Positions 20,401 through 31,412 of a stretch of DNA of 64,000 nt are shown in pieces. The translations under genes were made by a program, and so were the position numbers. Position 1 is the stretch's first letter; every line of letters starts with the position of its first letter. The notes under the pieces were generated by a model that ran no database searches, was not told the DNA's origin, and saw nothing but the letters and a program-made list of their open reading frames with translations. The DNA comes from Sophora flavescens (taxonomy: Eukaryota; Streptophyta; Magnoliopsida; Fabales; Fabaceae): positions 131,633,402 through 131,697,401 of the forward strand of contig CM061064.1 of the NCBI GenBank assembly GCA_030762895.1, given 5' to 3'.

Positions 20401-22078
20401 CCCTTCCTCTCTTTCACTTAGTTTCTATTGCCTTTTGTTCAAAAACCCTAAAGATATAAGTCTTCTAGTGTTAGATTTGTGAAGAAAGTTCTTGGATCTT
20501 CACTTGTTTTTGATCTCCAAGAGGTGAATCATATTCTTCTTATCTAATCATGTCTATGTTCTTCAATCAATTTCTTGATTCAAAGTTTATATCATAGTTG
20601 TTCATCACTTTTAAGTTTCTAGATCTAGAACTTTGAAAATTCATAACTAATTCTAGAAAAATCCTTTTGACATGAAACCAATTGCTATGATCTTATAATC
20701 ATCTCTATTTTCATCATCTAGAAGCATAAGATCATGAGAAATTTCTTTCCCTAATTTATGGACTTGGCCGAAACCCTAGTTCTTGGAACTAGATGAGTTT
20801 TGTTCAAAGTTTTCATTAATGATCTTAGTAATCAAGCTATTAGTATGTATGCTTAATAAATCCAAGTTGGTTTATTAAACTAAGAACCCTAGCCCTATAA
20901 ACATGTTGAGGCCGAATCCTTGTATAAAAGAGTTAGAAAGTTTTGAGTTTGAAACTTAGTTGTTTAGTCACTAATCTATGATTTAGGTTAATTAAGGACC
21001 ATTAATCTATGAATTAATCATGATTAGAAATTTTAAGGATTTTGAAACCTAAAAGTCAGCCCTTGGCCAAAACCTAACCCTCATGAGTTAAGTATGTTGT
21101 GGTTTGATTTGATTGTAATTTGTTTGAAGGAATCAATCGGGTTGGTTTGACCTAAAGCCGACGGAGGAAATCGGATTAAATCAGGAGGTTGTTTGAAAAC
21201 GTTAGTTGAGTCTTCAAGAGGTAAGGGGAGCTTACCTGAGGGATTTTCTCTATAACTATTTGCTTTTAGTGTGGCTTATATTATTTATATGTGGTTTGTG
21301 ATTAATTGTTTATGTTGTTTACGATGTGTTGTTTATCTGTGTATTGATGATTGATCTGCTTTTAATTATCTGCAGTAGTATATTATGTTGTTATGATGCA
21401 TGATCTGCCTGGGGATATAATTATGATGATGTTGTTGAATGTTGAATGTTGAATGTTGTTTGAGAGGCCTCACAGTGGTCAGTGCACAACCGATTAATGA
21501 GATAAAAGATTTAATAAGCTGTGAAAGTTATATTCAACGTTTTATGGGGAATGTTGGAATATAATAGTAGAGGAAAATATGATTTTTGGAAAAATAATGA
21601 GTTTTGAGAAATATTATTATTTTAAGGATTTATTAGTGTAAAAGAAATTTACGAGTCACGGTGAGAGCGTAACCGTGAAATTTTTTTTAGTACTGCTAAT
21701 TTTTACACAAGAAATTCCGAGATATTATAAAAAGTGATTTTGTTAAATTGATATTCGAAAAGACCTTATTTATTATATAAGAAAATTATTTTAGAAGAAA
21801 TGTCAAAGTTTGAATTAAAGACGTTTTCTTTGAAAATGCTAAACGACGACAAGTTTCGAAATTATTTACGGTGAGAGTTTAAAAACAGCAGTACTTATGT
21901 TGAAAAGAGATTTAATTTGAAATGATTTTTTAGAGTTGAAGTTTCAATAAAAAGAAGTTGTTGATGATTTGACGTTATTTTGGGAAAAAATGTGTTTCCA
22001 AAGGAAAAGTGGATTTTTTTTATGAATTGACGTTTTATAAACGAATTTCAAGTAGAAAGAATTTTCGGTAAATGAGTT

Positions 22079-22316
22079 TTACTTAATGATGTAAAAGAGA
22101 TGAAAGATGTAAAACGAAGTAACAGATGTAAAACGATGAAAAAGATGTAGAAAGATGTAAAATGATGTAAAAAGATGTAAATGATGTAAAACGATGTAAA
22201 AGATGTAAAAGATGTAAAAGATGAAATACGATGCAAAAGATGTAAAACGATGTAAAAGATGTAAAACAATGTAAAAGATGTAAAACGGTGTAAAAAGATG
22301 TACAAAGATATAGAAC
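22079..22316 (+). repeat. Minisatellite with a GATGTAAAA(C/G) unit
   Basis: About 20 tandem copies of a 10-11 bp unit vary between GATGTAAAAC, GATGTAAAAG and GATGTAAAAA. On the reverse strand it produces a spurious F/S/L-rich ORF, which I do not regard as a gene. Confidence 0.85.
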
Positions 22317-22524
22317 TTAATAACCGAGACGTCGGGGTATTAAGGTTCGTTAGGTTGTAAACTGGGTATATATTTAAAGAAGTTAAAACATTTTAAGTTG
22401 TTTTCTACTACCACGAACCTAAGACTGATTGCAAGGTCTAGGGGCTTCGTGATTGAGCACTCGGACTTTGAGGTCCTGTGTTGTTAATAAAAGATGTAAA
22501 AATGTTTTAAACGATGTTAAGTCA

Positions 22525-22620
22525 TAAGCTTTTGAGAGCTTCCATGTTTTAACGATGATGCTTTTGAGAGCATTAGATGTTTAAAACGATGATGGGTTGT
22601 AAGCTTTTGAGAGCTTTGAC
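22525..22620 (+). repeat. Repeated AGCTTTTGAGAGCTT inverted-repeat words
   Basis: Three copies of (A)GCTTTTGAGAGC(TT) occur, each preceded by a CGATG(A/T)TG.. word, within 100 bp of the chromovirus LTR. Each can form a small AAGCTTTTGAGAGCTT stem. Function is unknown. Confidence 0.5.
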
Positions 22621-23651
22621 AAATAAAGATATAGCACAAAGAAAAGTGTTGAGAACAAAATGTTTTCTTGCATGCATTTGGCAGACGTGCCATGATAAAA
22701 AGAGGGATTACCTTGCGGCGTCAAGGTAGATCATACAAAGATGTTCTCATTGTGCCCAGGGTTTGGACAATGAGGCCCCATCTCAGAGTGTTATCACTGT
22801 GCCACGATGTTGGACAGTGTGCGATGGGCGTGTCTGTGGCTGTATGCCTGTGGCAATTGAGTCTGATCAACTCATCACGAGGTTTACGAGGTTGGAGATA
22901 TCTCATGAGATTAAGTATGAATGTTTAGATGATGTATTGAAGTGTCCATGCATAGTTTTCCAACGTTGATGTTTGGGGTGTGAAACCCATTGATAAACGA
23001 GATATTATGATATGAATGAGTACGTTATTATAGACATGTATATGTGTATGTGCCTTCTTTTGTGTGCGCATTTAGTTATGGTGATAAATCCATATATTGG
23101 TGTCTCACCCTTACAACCATATTAGAGTTGTACGAGGGGTATGATCCTTACAAGAAGATGAAGGTTGTCTAGTTCGAGGTCTGCTGTGCTGTTTTTATCG
23201 GTTGTAGTGTCCGTTAGTTACGACCAGCTTAGGTAATGTTATGTTTTTAGAATAAAGTTGATTATGATTTATATGAGAAAAATATGAGGTAGTATAGTTG
23301 AAGGACTTATATACATTATGTAGTTAAGTGTGATTTAAATACGTTGTTGTGATTACGAGGTTAAAAGAAGGAGGAAAAGAAAAAATTTTATCACCATATT
23401 TTGAAAAGATAAACGTTGAGAAAATATGATTTTCCGAAAGCAACCAACAAATTAAGTTATATTTCCGCAAACGGGTAACCATGTGATGACCTGACATTTG
23501 GGTGTCACAGTACACGTGTTATAAAAGAGAAATTTTGCTTAATACATCTATGTACTAATCGATTGACTAATAACAGAATTTTTCAAATCAATTTGTTTTG
23601 ATGTCAACTGACTTATAAAGTGTGTCCAACTAATATATTTTATTCTATAAC

Positions 23652-23659
23652 TATATAAG
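23652..23659 (+). promoter_or_regulatory. TATA box (TATATAAG) of the copia solo LTR
   Basis: It lies about 90 bp after the last TACATCTATGTAC palindrome, once the nested 19285-23509 insertion is set aside. The layout is the same as in the other LTR promoters here. Confidence 0.5.
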
Positions 23660-25192
23660 GACATTAATAAACATTTTTCAAATCTAATCACTGAGAATAC
23701 GAGATCATTCACTGAAAATTTTAGAGGGCTTAGCATAGAGAAAATATGAGTAATTTCAATAGTTCTTCAATTTGTAAATATGATTTTTAGAATCTGATTT
23801 CAATCTTTTCAATTGTAAAAGTTGTGATTAGAGAGAAGGTTCTCTCACCGATTGATTCAAGAGTAGAAGGAACTCTTGTGGGATTTTCAAGATTGCTTGG
23901 AAAAGTTGTCATTTGGGTAGAAGGAACTTCGAAGTGAAGCTTGTGTAAAGAATCTTGTAAATTGTTTTTGATTAGTGGACGAAACTTGACACACCCTCTA
24001 CCCTGCATATTAATATAAAACATTTACTTGAAAGAGGTAATATAAAAACATGCATTTATTTAATTGAAATAAAATCTGGGTAAACAGGTACCACATTATA
24101 ACATCTCAACAATGCGGAAAAACAGAAGTTTAAAACGATAAAAAATAACAAAACATAAACATAAAACATAACCCAACCCCGATGTCACATACAGAGCTGG
24201 TATAACCGTTCCGGAATAAAATCATCGGAATACAACGAAACTGAAACTAAACAAACTATAACTACTAAAACAAACTAAACATCCTAGCTAGAGTCGTGGC
24301 TCATCAAAGTCACTCCTCCACTAGTTGCTCACCGTCCTCTGCATAAAGAGATACATGCCAACAACAGAAAAGAGAAACGGGGAGTAAGAAATCATGTAAA
24401 CACAACGGCATGGAAGTAGTTAAGCAAGATGAACATACATCATAGCATGGCATAGCAAATCATAACATATAACATAAACATAAATATAATATCATCTCAA
24501 CCAACATATGCTATGCGGTGCAGCCCTACTCAGCTACTCCATTATGCATGTGGTTCCAAACTATCTCAGGAAGGCAACTTTGGAGTTACATATCCGCATT
24601 GGCCAAAAAGTACCAACGCCAACGGTCCATCAAATCATGGGTGAACCCCTTAGATAGTCGACGCATCATAACGAGGACAAGCCACCGCAGGGGCGTACGG
24701 TTCACCAAACCTTGGGTGAACCACTGAGACTTGGCCAGATCGTCATACTCTAGGACGACTTCCCCTATGTTGAACTTCCCCCACTAATAACTTCAACGTA
24801 TGAATGCATGAACACAACAACAAACAAGGCAACCACCTCCTTTTCTAGGGCCAATAAGCACCCAAGACTTATCACCATCATCAACGTCAACATCAACACC
24901 TTTACCCTTCTGGGTCAAGGCCCCCATAGCCAAAAAGCACTAAGGTTCAACTTATCAACACCTCGACCAAAAAGCATCGAGGCCACTTTGACCGAAAAGC
25001 ACCAAAGTGTATCAACGTGCGATAGCCCAAAGGGCACCGGCTTAACCAACTTATTATTCTTATTCAACTTAATTAATCTTTAATTAGTAATCTAGCTCTT
25101 CCTTATTCGATTGGTATCTTATTACATTATTGGGGACACTTGGGGTTAAACACCCCTTAATTCTTTTAATCTCAGATCTGACCAGTAAGGGG

Positions 25193-25270
25193 AGCACATG
25201 TGTGCTCACCCCAGCACGGTCGTGCTGTCACTTAAGTGGAGCATGGTCGTGCTCAATGCACGGTCATCTT
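25193..25270 (-). repeat. Second, downstream GAGCACGG-type array in the chromovirus LTR
   Basis: Shorter run of the words AGCACGGTCGTGCTG, GAGCATGGTCGTGCTC and similar, inside what would be transcribed LTR sequence. The 5' LTR has a fuller version at 36691-36845. It is therefore a second cluster of the same word about 0.9 kb further downstream in the LTR. Confidence 0.7.
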
Positions 25271-26126
25271 CCAGAATTCAACTGGGAGCTGTGCTGTTTT
25301 GGGAAGATTAAACTTATGTTCTTGGAGCCAAAACTCCCTAACGCTCTCAAATCAGATCCTAGGGTACTTTGACTAATCCAGTTGTCATTAATCATCACCT
25401 CTCACTAACAGTTTATTTCTTATGGAGCATTGGGGAATTAATCCCTTAATCCTTATATTAATTAAGAGTCCTAAATTAGCCAGTTAGGGTCCAATTAACA
25501 TATTCAACATTACGATAACATAACTCAGTCAATCAATGCATAGCAATAACAACATAATAGTCATATTCATAATCACGATCAGATTCACCCATTTATAAAT
25601 CATTGGCATACAACATAGTAATTATAAACAATAGGCTTACCATTGGCCAACTAGCAATTAATCGTATAATCAAACAGAACATGACATTGACAACAGTTAA
25701 CAACAACATGTAACGAGGATATGGGAACCTCTCATCTTACGCTGCCCCCTTGCCTAATGAATACACTATCCTTCTCCCCATACCTGGAGTGAAGAATTCT
25801 CATTAACCGATGCAGATTCTAATTGGTTCCCTCGAACGGCTTAACGAACGATCCCAAGTCTTGGCCAACACGAAGAGGTTAACCAAATCAGTTCCCAATT
25901 CAATAAACAGAAAAGGAAACAGAAAGGGGAAAGACCATTACCTTAGGATTGACACTTAGCGCATGACTCTACTCTCTCAAACACAAACACAATACCAAAC
26001 ATTGATCGGGGTCAGAGGGGACAAATGAGAGAGGTCGCCGTCACACTTAGGGTTGCCTAAAAGCGCCAAATTGAAGGTTTAACTCGTAACCCTCACTGTT
26101 AGAAACATACTTATAGACTCAGACAC

Positions 26127-26328
26127 GAGCACGGTCGTGCTCCTCCTTGAGCACGACCTTGCTCAACTTAGCGCCTACGAGGCGTGGCTTGCACTTGAGC
26201 ACGGGAGTGCTCACTGTTGAGCACGGGAGTGCTCACTGTTGAGCACGGGTGTGCTCAACTTAGCGTCAGCGAGGCGCGCTAGCCCAACGTGCACGATCAT
26301 GCATTCTATCAAGCACGCCGTGCTTGTG
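26127..26328 (-). repeat. U3 array of GAGCACGGTCGTGCTC palindromes
   Basis: About seven palindrome variants (GAGCACGGTCGTGCTC, GAGCACGGGAGTGCTC, GAGCACGGGTGTGCTC, AAGCACGCCGTGCTT) are interleaved with AACTTAGCG(C/T).. spacers containing GAGGCG. On the minus strand it is directly upstream of the TATA box at 26108-26115. The other LTR has the homologous array at 37688-37868. Confidence 0.8.
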
Positions 26329-26455
26329 ACTCAGACAGTCACAAGACACAAGCCTAAGAAAAGGATTTCCCACCTAAAACCCCACTTAGCCCATTCTAAA
26401 CCTTCCTAACAAACAAGTCACATACAAAAGCGCTTAATGAAAAAGGGGTGTTGCA

Positions 26456-26482
26456 ACGCCACCCCCCCCCCCCCCCTTCCAT
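26456..26482 (-). promoter_or_regulatory. Polypurine tract with an expanded G run
   Basis: On the minus strand this reads AAGG followed by an uninterrupted run of about 16 G and GTGGCG, ending exactly at the 3' LTR boundary. Its position marks it as the plus-strand primer site. The very long G run is probably a slippage expansion. Confidence 0.7.
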
Positions 26483-26769
26483 CATCTTGTTTTCTAGCTC
26501 TTATGTAGCACTCCCCTCAGTAGCCCCACTCCAAACAACTTTTACCAAAGGGAACTCCTTGCCTCTTAGCTACTTCATGTGACACCCGTGGCTAACGAGG
26601 GCGGGGAGTGATTGCCGGTGCAAGAAGGCATGGACAAGGAGCGGGTCCTGGCAGGCTTCTAGGTGGAGGGACACATGAATGAACCAATTACACACCGGAA
26701 TGAGAGGGATCTTGAGACTGTGTAGGTATGGGACTATACAGTTGAGGATGGCTTATATGAATTGATTGG

Positions 26770-26895
26770 TACTACCTATACCAACAAGATGCATCTTCTT
26801 TTCGGGAGCCTATCACTTAAGAACTCCACAGTTAAGCGTGCTTGACTTGGAGCAATTTTGGGATGGGTGGCCTCCTGGGAAGTTTTCCCATGAAG
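26770..26895 (+). ncRNA. 5S rRNA-derived sequence (antisense to the host retroelement)
   Basis: From about 26819 the plus strand matches plant 5S rRNA closely, gap-free for about 70 bases: AGAACTCC.CAGTTAAGCG, TGCTTG, then GGATGGGT.GCCTCCTGGG and AAGT. This covers the pol III internal promoter (box A about 26830-26844, box C about 26861-26884). Upstream, ATACCAACA..ATGCATC (about 26775) matches the 5S 5' half with a small insertion. It lies between integrase and the polypurine tract of the minus-strand chromovirus, in opposite orientation. It is a derived copy, not a functional 5S gene array; whether it is transcribed is unknown. Confidence 0.7.
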
Positions 26896-27079
26896 TGTAT
26901 GAGTGAGGACAAAAGAATGTTGAAAAAGACCCATGTTGGTTTGTGTGGACAGTCATCAATCCATAAAGTAGCCAGGGATGTTAAACTTCACCCTCCTATC
27001 CTCAACTCGAAGGGGTAACACCTAAAAATTCAAATTCTCTTTTAACTGTACAGTATCGAGGACTATCACGTGACTAGGG

Positions 27080-27535
27080 TCATGAACATACTTTGAGTTG
27101 AGACACATGAAAGACACTATAAAGGTTCGATAAAAACGGTGGTAAGACTATCTGGTAGGTGACTTCGCCGATTTTTTTTAGGATTTGATAAGGACCAATG
27201 AATCTAGGAGTAAGTTTCCTAGCTTTCTTCACTCTACCAACCCCAGTTGTCGGGTTAACTCTTAAGAACACATGGTCACCTTCCTGAAATTTGAGCACCC
27301 TCCTCCTTTTGTCATGGTAGCTCTTTTGCCTACTCTGTTCCACTTTCATATTTTCCTGAATCATCCTTATTTTATCCGCGGTTTCTTGCACTACCTCAGG
27401 TCCTAAAACAACACTATCACCAGGTTCACTCCAACACAAGGGTGTCCTACATCTCCTCCCATAAAGAGCTTCATTAGGTGCCATCCCAATACTGGAATGG
27501 AAACTATTGTTGTAGGTAAACTCTATCAGGGGCAA
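27080..27535 (-). pseudogene. Chromovirus integrase C-terminal part
   Basis: An open 151-codon piece shows the FTYNNSFHSSIGMAP.EALYGR..RTPLCW block, the linker to the integrase C-terminal GPY/F domain (RKLTPRFIGPYQILKKIGEVTYQIVLPP) and HVSQLKVCS. The chromodomain that normally follows in Tekay/Del elements is not readable after the stop. It is separated from the upstream integrase core by a stop near 27555. Confidence 0.8.
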
Positions 27536-27556
27536 AAACTTGTCCCAACTACCCGA

Positions 27557-27904
27557 CTATTTTAGCACACAAGCTCTAAGCAAGTCCTCTAAGGACTGGA
27601 TGGTTCTCTCAGACTGACCATCAGTCTGCGGATGATAGGCTGTACATAGCCTAAGCTTGGTCCCTAAGGCCTCTTGCAAGCTGTTCCAAAACCTAGAGGT
27701 AAACCTCAGATCTCTATCAGACACTATGCTAGAGGGTACACCATGTAACCTAACTATCTCTTTGATGTACAACATAGCCAACTTTTCCAAAGAGTATTCC
27801 ATGTTCATAAGGATGAAATGGACGGACTTTGTCAGCCTATCCACAACAACCCATATAGCCTCAAAGTCAGCTGGAGTCCTAGGGAGTCCAGACACGAAAT
27901 CCAT
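27557..27904 (-). pseudogene. Chromovirus integrase core
   Basis: The piece begins in MDFVSGLPRTP (first catalytic D), contains IVSDRDLRFTSRFW (second D) and ends after YHPQTDGQSERTIQSLEDLLRACV (E). This is the full D,D-35-E set of a Ty3 integrase. Upstream frame loss lies around 27905-28060. Confidence 0.8.
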
Positions 27905-28057
27905 GGAGATACTATCCCACTTCTATTCTGGGATACTTAACGGCTGCAACTTTCCTAAAGGCTTTTAGTGTTCTATCTAGGCCTTCTGGCACACTAAACA
28001 AGTAGACACAAACTCAGCCACGTCTTTCTTCATCATAGGCCACCAAAACATCCGCTT

Positions 28058-28309
28058 TTAATCCAGATACATCTTAGTGGCACATGGCTGCACACTCAGT
28101 CCATTCCTATGTTCTACTTCGAGGATCAACTTTTTAAGCTCCGCGACGTCTGGTATACAGACTCTATCTTTGAACCTAAAAAATCCATCACTTCCTTCCT
28201 TAAAGCTAAGGTTTCTACCCTGAGCGAGCAACTCTCTCTGGTCTAAGAGAAACTGGTCTATGTTCTGACCCTCTCTAACCTGATCCATCAAAATGTTGGT
28301 AACTTTCAC
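28058..28309 (-). pseudogene. Chromovirus RNase H-integrase linker and start of the zinc-binding region
   Basis: The frame includes GSDGFFRFKDRVCIPDV.ELKKLILEV.HRNGLSVQPCATKMY, the conserved block just before and including the start of the HHCC zinc-binding domain. It is followed by degenerate sequence to the integrase core. Preserved residues fit the family, but this is a fragment. Confidence 0.7.
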
Positions 28310-28601
28310 GGTCCAAGTCTAATACTCTTAGGGGTAACTTCCCAATCTAAACTCGAGTCTCTAAACTCCTCAATCAGATCCATCTCCCAAACCATCAAAG
28401 CGGAGACATGCAAGGTTTTCCTACTTAAGGCATTTGCCACCACATTGGCCTTCTTGAGTGGTAGGTTAGACCAAACTCATAATCCTTTAAAAACTCCATC
28501 CACCTACACTACCTCATGTTCAACTCCTTTTGATCAAAGAGATACTTCAAACTCTTATGATCACTAAAGACCTCAAACTTTGCTCCATAAAGGTAATGCC
28601 T

Positions 28602-28856
28602 TCAAATCTTTAAGGTAAATACCGCAGCTCCTAACTCTAGGTCATGGGTAGGGTAGTTCTTCTCATGGGTTTTCAACTGCCTAGAAGCGTAAGCCACTAC
28701 CTTACCATCTTGCATCAACACTCCACCTAAACCTTGCTTTGATGCATCACAATACACAACGAAAGGTTTACTAGGATCTGGCAAAACTAACACTGGTGCT
28801 GATGTTAACCTGTCCTTAAGGGTTTGGAAACTCTCTTCACACTTAGAGTCCCACAC
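28602..28856 (-). pseudogene. Chromovirus RNase H, N-terminal part
   Basis: It carries W..KCEESFQTLKDRLTSAPVL and YCDASKQGLGGVLMQ (catalytic D), then KVVAYASRQLK and YPTHDLELGA (E). The rest of RNase H (SDHKSL.. region) is readable only with frame changes between 28310 and 28601. Confidence 0.75.
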
Positions 28857-28981
28857 AAAGAGATGTCCCTTCTTGGTGAGACGGGATAAGCGTAAAGCTA
28901 ACTTAGAGAAACCTTTTATAAACCTCCTATAGTACCTTGCTAAACACTCCTAATCTCGGTCACTGACTTCGGCACTTCCCA

Positions 28982-29524
28982 CTAGAGAGCCGTCTCAACC
29001 TTAGCCGAGTCCACGGCTATGCCACCTTTAGAGATGACGTGACCTAAGAAACTAACCTCATCTAACCATAACTCACACTTAGACAACTTAGCATACAACT
29101 GCTTTTCCTTAAGGGACTGCAAGACAAACTTCAAGTGTTCCTCATGTTCCTCCTCGGTCTTGGAGTACACTAAGATATCATCTACGAAAACCACCACAAA
29201 CTTATCCAAGTAAGGGTGAACGGTCTTGTTCATATAGTCCATGAACACAATAGGAGCATTGGTCACACCAAATGGCATAACCAAGAAATCATGGTGACCA
29301 TAACGCATCCTAAACGCTGTCTTCGGGATGTCTTCCGACTTAACCTGAATCTGATGGTACCCTGACCTCAAATCTATCTTCGAGAAAACACAAGCTCCGA
29401 TCAGCTGATCCATAAGATCATCAATCCTAGGGAGGGGATACCTATTCTTAATGGTCACCTTATTGAGCTGTCGATAGTTGACACACAACCTCATACTACC
29501 ATCCTTCTTCTTTACTAACAACAT
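28982..29524 (-). pseudogene. Chromovirus reverse transcriptase
   Basis: This 180-codon frame shows LLVKKKDGSMRLCVNYRQLN, LPRIDDLMDQL, KIDLRSGYHQI, MPFGVTNAP and the active site FVDDILVYSK, ending before the connection domain. A TAG (normally GAG) just upstream separates it from the protease frame at 29567. It is a single RT of the Tekay/Del type. Confidence 0.8.
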
Positions 29525-29566
29525 TGACGCTCCCCATGAGGATACGCTAGGCCTAATAAACTGCTT

Positions 29567-30211
29567 CTAGATAAGATCCTCTATCTGTTTCTTCAACTCG
29601 GTTAGCTCTAGAGGACACATTCTATAGGGCGCTATGGATATTGGCCTGGTGCTAGGCACTAAATTTATGGTGAACTCAACATCTCTCTCAGGGGGTAAGT
29701 TATAAACATCCCACGGGAACACTTCAGGAAATTCCCACACAACAGGCACACTTCCGGCATCATGAGGGCTCTTTGCTTCCAGGGAAGACAACATCATGAA
29801 CACTTGGGCCTCGTCTTTCATCGAAGCCTTAACTTGGTTGGCAGAGAGAAAGATTGGATCCTTAAACTCCATAAGAGTTCCAAAAACTATGGTTTTATCG
29901 AAGCAGTTCAAAAGGACGTGGTTGGAAGATAACCAGTCCATGCCAAGAATGACATGAAGGTCCTTTAAAGGTAGGCATACAAGATTTACAATAAAAGTTC
30001 TAGCATTAACGGTGATATGACAGTTTTGGCATGCATGAGAAGTAAGAATAGGTTTGTGTGTAGGTGTAGAAACAACCAAATCATACTCAAGAAAGGTAAC
30101 AGGAAAATTAAGACTCTTGACCTTATCATGTGATATAAATGAGTGCGTAGCACCCGAGTCATACAATACAGATAAAGCAGTTCCATCAATTAAGCATATA
30201 CCTTGGATCAA
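29567..30211 (-). pseudogene. Chromovirus protease and start of RT
   Basis: The retropepsin active site reads YDSGATHSFIS. The flap region and the ILGMDWLSSNHV motif follow, then a linker and the RT entry block (EFTINLVPSTRPISIAPYRM and ELKKQIEDLI). This is the intact reference for the decayed plus-strand fragment at 9163-9425. Confidence 0.8.
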
Positions 30212-30289
30212 GTCATCAGACTTAGAGGCCTCAACTCCACTAAGGGTAAAGTCTCTTCCAGTGGTCTTTAGTCGATTAGCCTGAGACTG

Positions 30290-30480
30290 CTAACTCATGC
30301 TAGCACTTGGAGGCTCTGACTTTGCTCCTCCACAATCCCGACTGATGTGACCAGACTTGCCACACTTAAAGCAGATGACGTTTGATTCCTTGCACTAGGT
30401 AGTGAAGTGATCTGGTGCACCACACTTGTCGCACTTCATGGGTCTAGAGGCATTGGAATTACCACCGCTCGACCTATCCT
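30290..30480 (-). pseudogene. Chromovirus gag, two zinc knuckles
   Basis: On the minus strand two CCHC motifs can be read: CDKCGAPDHFTT-stop-C, where a TAG at about 30396-30398 interrupts the knuckle, and CFKCGKSGHISRDC, which is intact. They form the nucleocapsid part of gag and lie just upstream of the protease. Confidence 0.75.
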
Positions 30481-30673
30481 GAGAAAACTGTGGCTTCCTG
30501 CCACTCAGTTTGAAATCCTAGCTTGCTGGAGCGTAAAGCTACTTTCCCTTGTCCTTCTGCTCGGTCTTCTTGCTGCCCTAGCTATTTGAATTCCTGAAAC
30601 TGGCCACTCTGGACTTGTAGGCATTCTCATAGATCCTACACTTGTTCACCAAGGTTGGGAAGACTCTGATCTC

Positions 30674-31231
30674 TTAATAACTGATCGATTGCTTGATCTC
30701 CGGACGAAGGCCATCCTCAAACTTGACACACTTTGACCGGTCATCCACCATGACATGATAAGGTGTGTAATACCTAGCCATCTCCTCGAACTTAGCTGCA
30801 TACTCACCCACTGACAAATTTCCCTGCTTTAGCCCCAAGAATTCCATCTCCTTTTTGTCATGAACATCTGCAGGAAAATACTTCTCCAGAAACCTATCTC
30901 TAAACACAGACCAAGTGACTGTTGTACCCTCAGCCACCATCCTCTGACGACAGTTCTCCCACCAGTGCTCAGCCTCCTCAGTGAGCATAAACATGGTGAA
31001 GATATCCCGCTAGTGATCATTGCAGTCCACAGCTCTGAAGATCTTCTCGATCTCCCTCATCCACAACAAAGCTCCCTCAGGGTCATAAGCTCCTTTGAAA
31101 GACGACGGATTGTTCCGCTGGAAAATGTCGAGACCTAAAACTCAGCTGGTCCTCCGTTGTTACCCGATTGCATTGGCAAGGAGTGCCAACGCGTCAGCGG
31201 TTGTTTGATCGTTTCAGCCTTTTCCTGCCAT
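30674..31231 (-). pseudogene. Chromovirus gag, capsid part
   Basis: The ATG at 31229-31231 starts MAGKG, then several stops. The capsid (Retrotrans_gag) domain is open at 30674-30994: AEHWWENCRQRM, WSVFRDRFLEKYFPADVHDKKEMEFL and KFEEMARYY. It packages the element's RNA in the family. It is broken by at least four stops upstream and one after QSISY. Confidence 0.75.
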
Positions 31232-31400
31232 GACTTCTTGTACATGTCCAAACAGCCAATAAATGCAGAGAACTTAAGTAGGAAAAAGTGATAGTCTTAC
31301 AACTTTAAGCATCATTGTCTATAACAAGTATAGAAAATTCAAACAAGAGCACACAACAGACTCACAACAGACTCATACCACGGCCTGATAGGACAGACAT

Positions 31401-31412
31401 ACTCTGATACCA
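31401..31412 (-). promoter_or_regulatory. Primer-binding site, initiator tRNA-Met type
   Basis: On the minus strand TGGTATCAGAGT sits 5 bp from the 5' LTR edge at 31418. It matches the plus-strand site at 7790-7801 except for the last base. Confidence 0.75.

Larger units (their letters stand above)
19285..23509 (+). mobile_element. Chromovirus-type solo LTR, 4225 bp
   Basis: The ends are TGTAACACCCCG and GGGTGTCACA, with perfect GTACA duplications (19280-19284, 23510-23514). There is no primer site, gag or pol inside. The first 300 bp are clearly homologous to the opposite-facing LTR at 31622-36054 (read from 36054 leftward), including a TTAGAAAATGATTTT block and an ACAGTAAAA.TTTACTG block. 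A TATAAATA box lies at 20393-20400. The extra length is partly an expanded GATGTAAAAC minisatellite at 22079-22316. Confidence 0.8.
23987..26455 (-). repeat. 3' LTR of the minus-strand chromovirus
   Basis: It begins TTGACACACCC (plus orientation) and ends GGGTGTTGCA. It contains a U3 array GAGCACGGTCGTGCTC (26127-26328) with a minus-strand TATAAGTA box at 26108-26115, and a second array downstream (about 25193-25270). Compared with the 5' LTR it retains about 400 bp (about 24094-24490) that the latter lost. Confidence 0.8.

Noticed and set aside
22048..22305. 85-codon F/S/L-rich frame on the minus strand
   Set aside because: Produced by the GATGTAAAAC minisatellite; no domain.
24808..25083. 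91-codon frame, with a 122-codon counterpart at 36214-36582
   Set aside because: The two lie in homologous LTR positions and share sequence only as LTR copies; composition is low-complexity and no start or domain is convincing.
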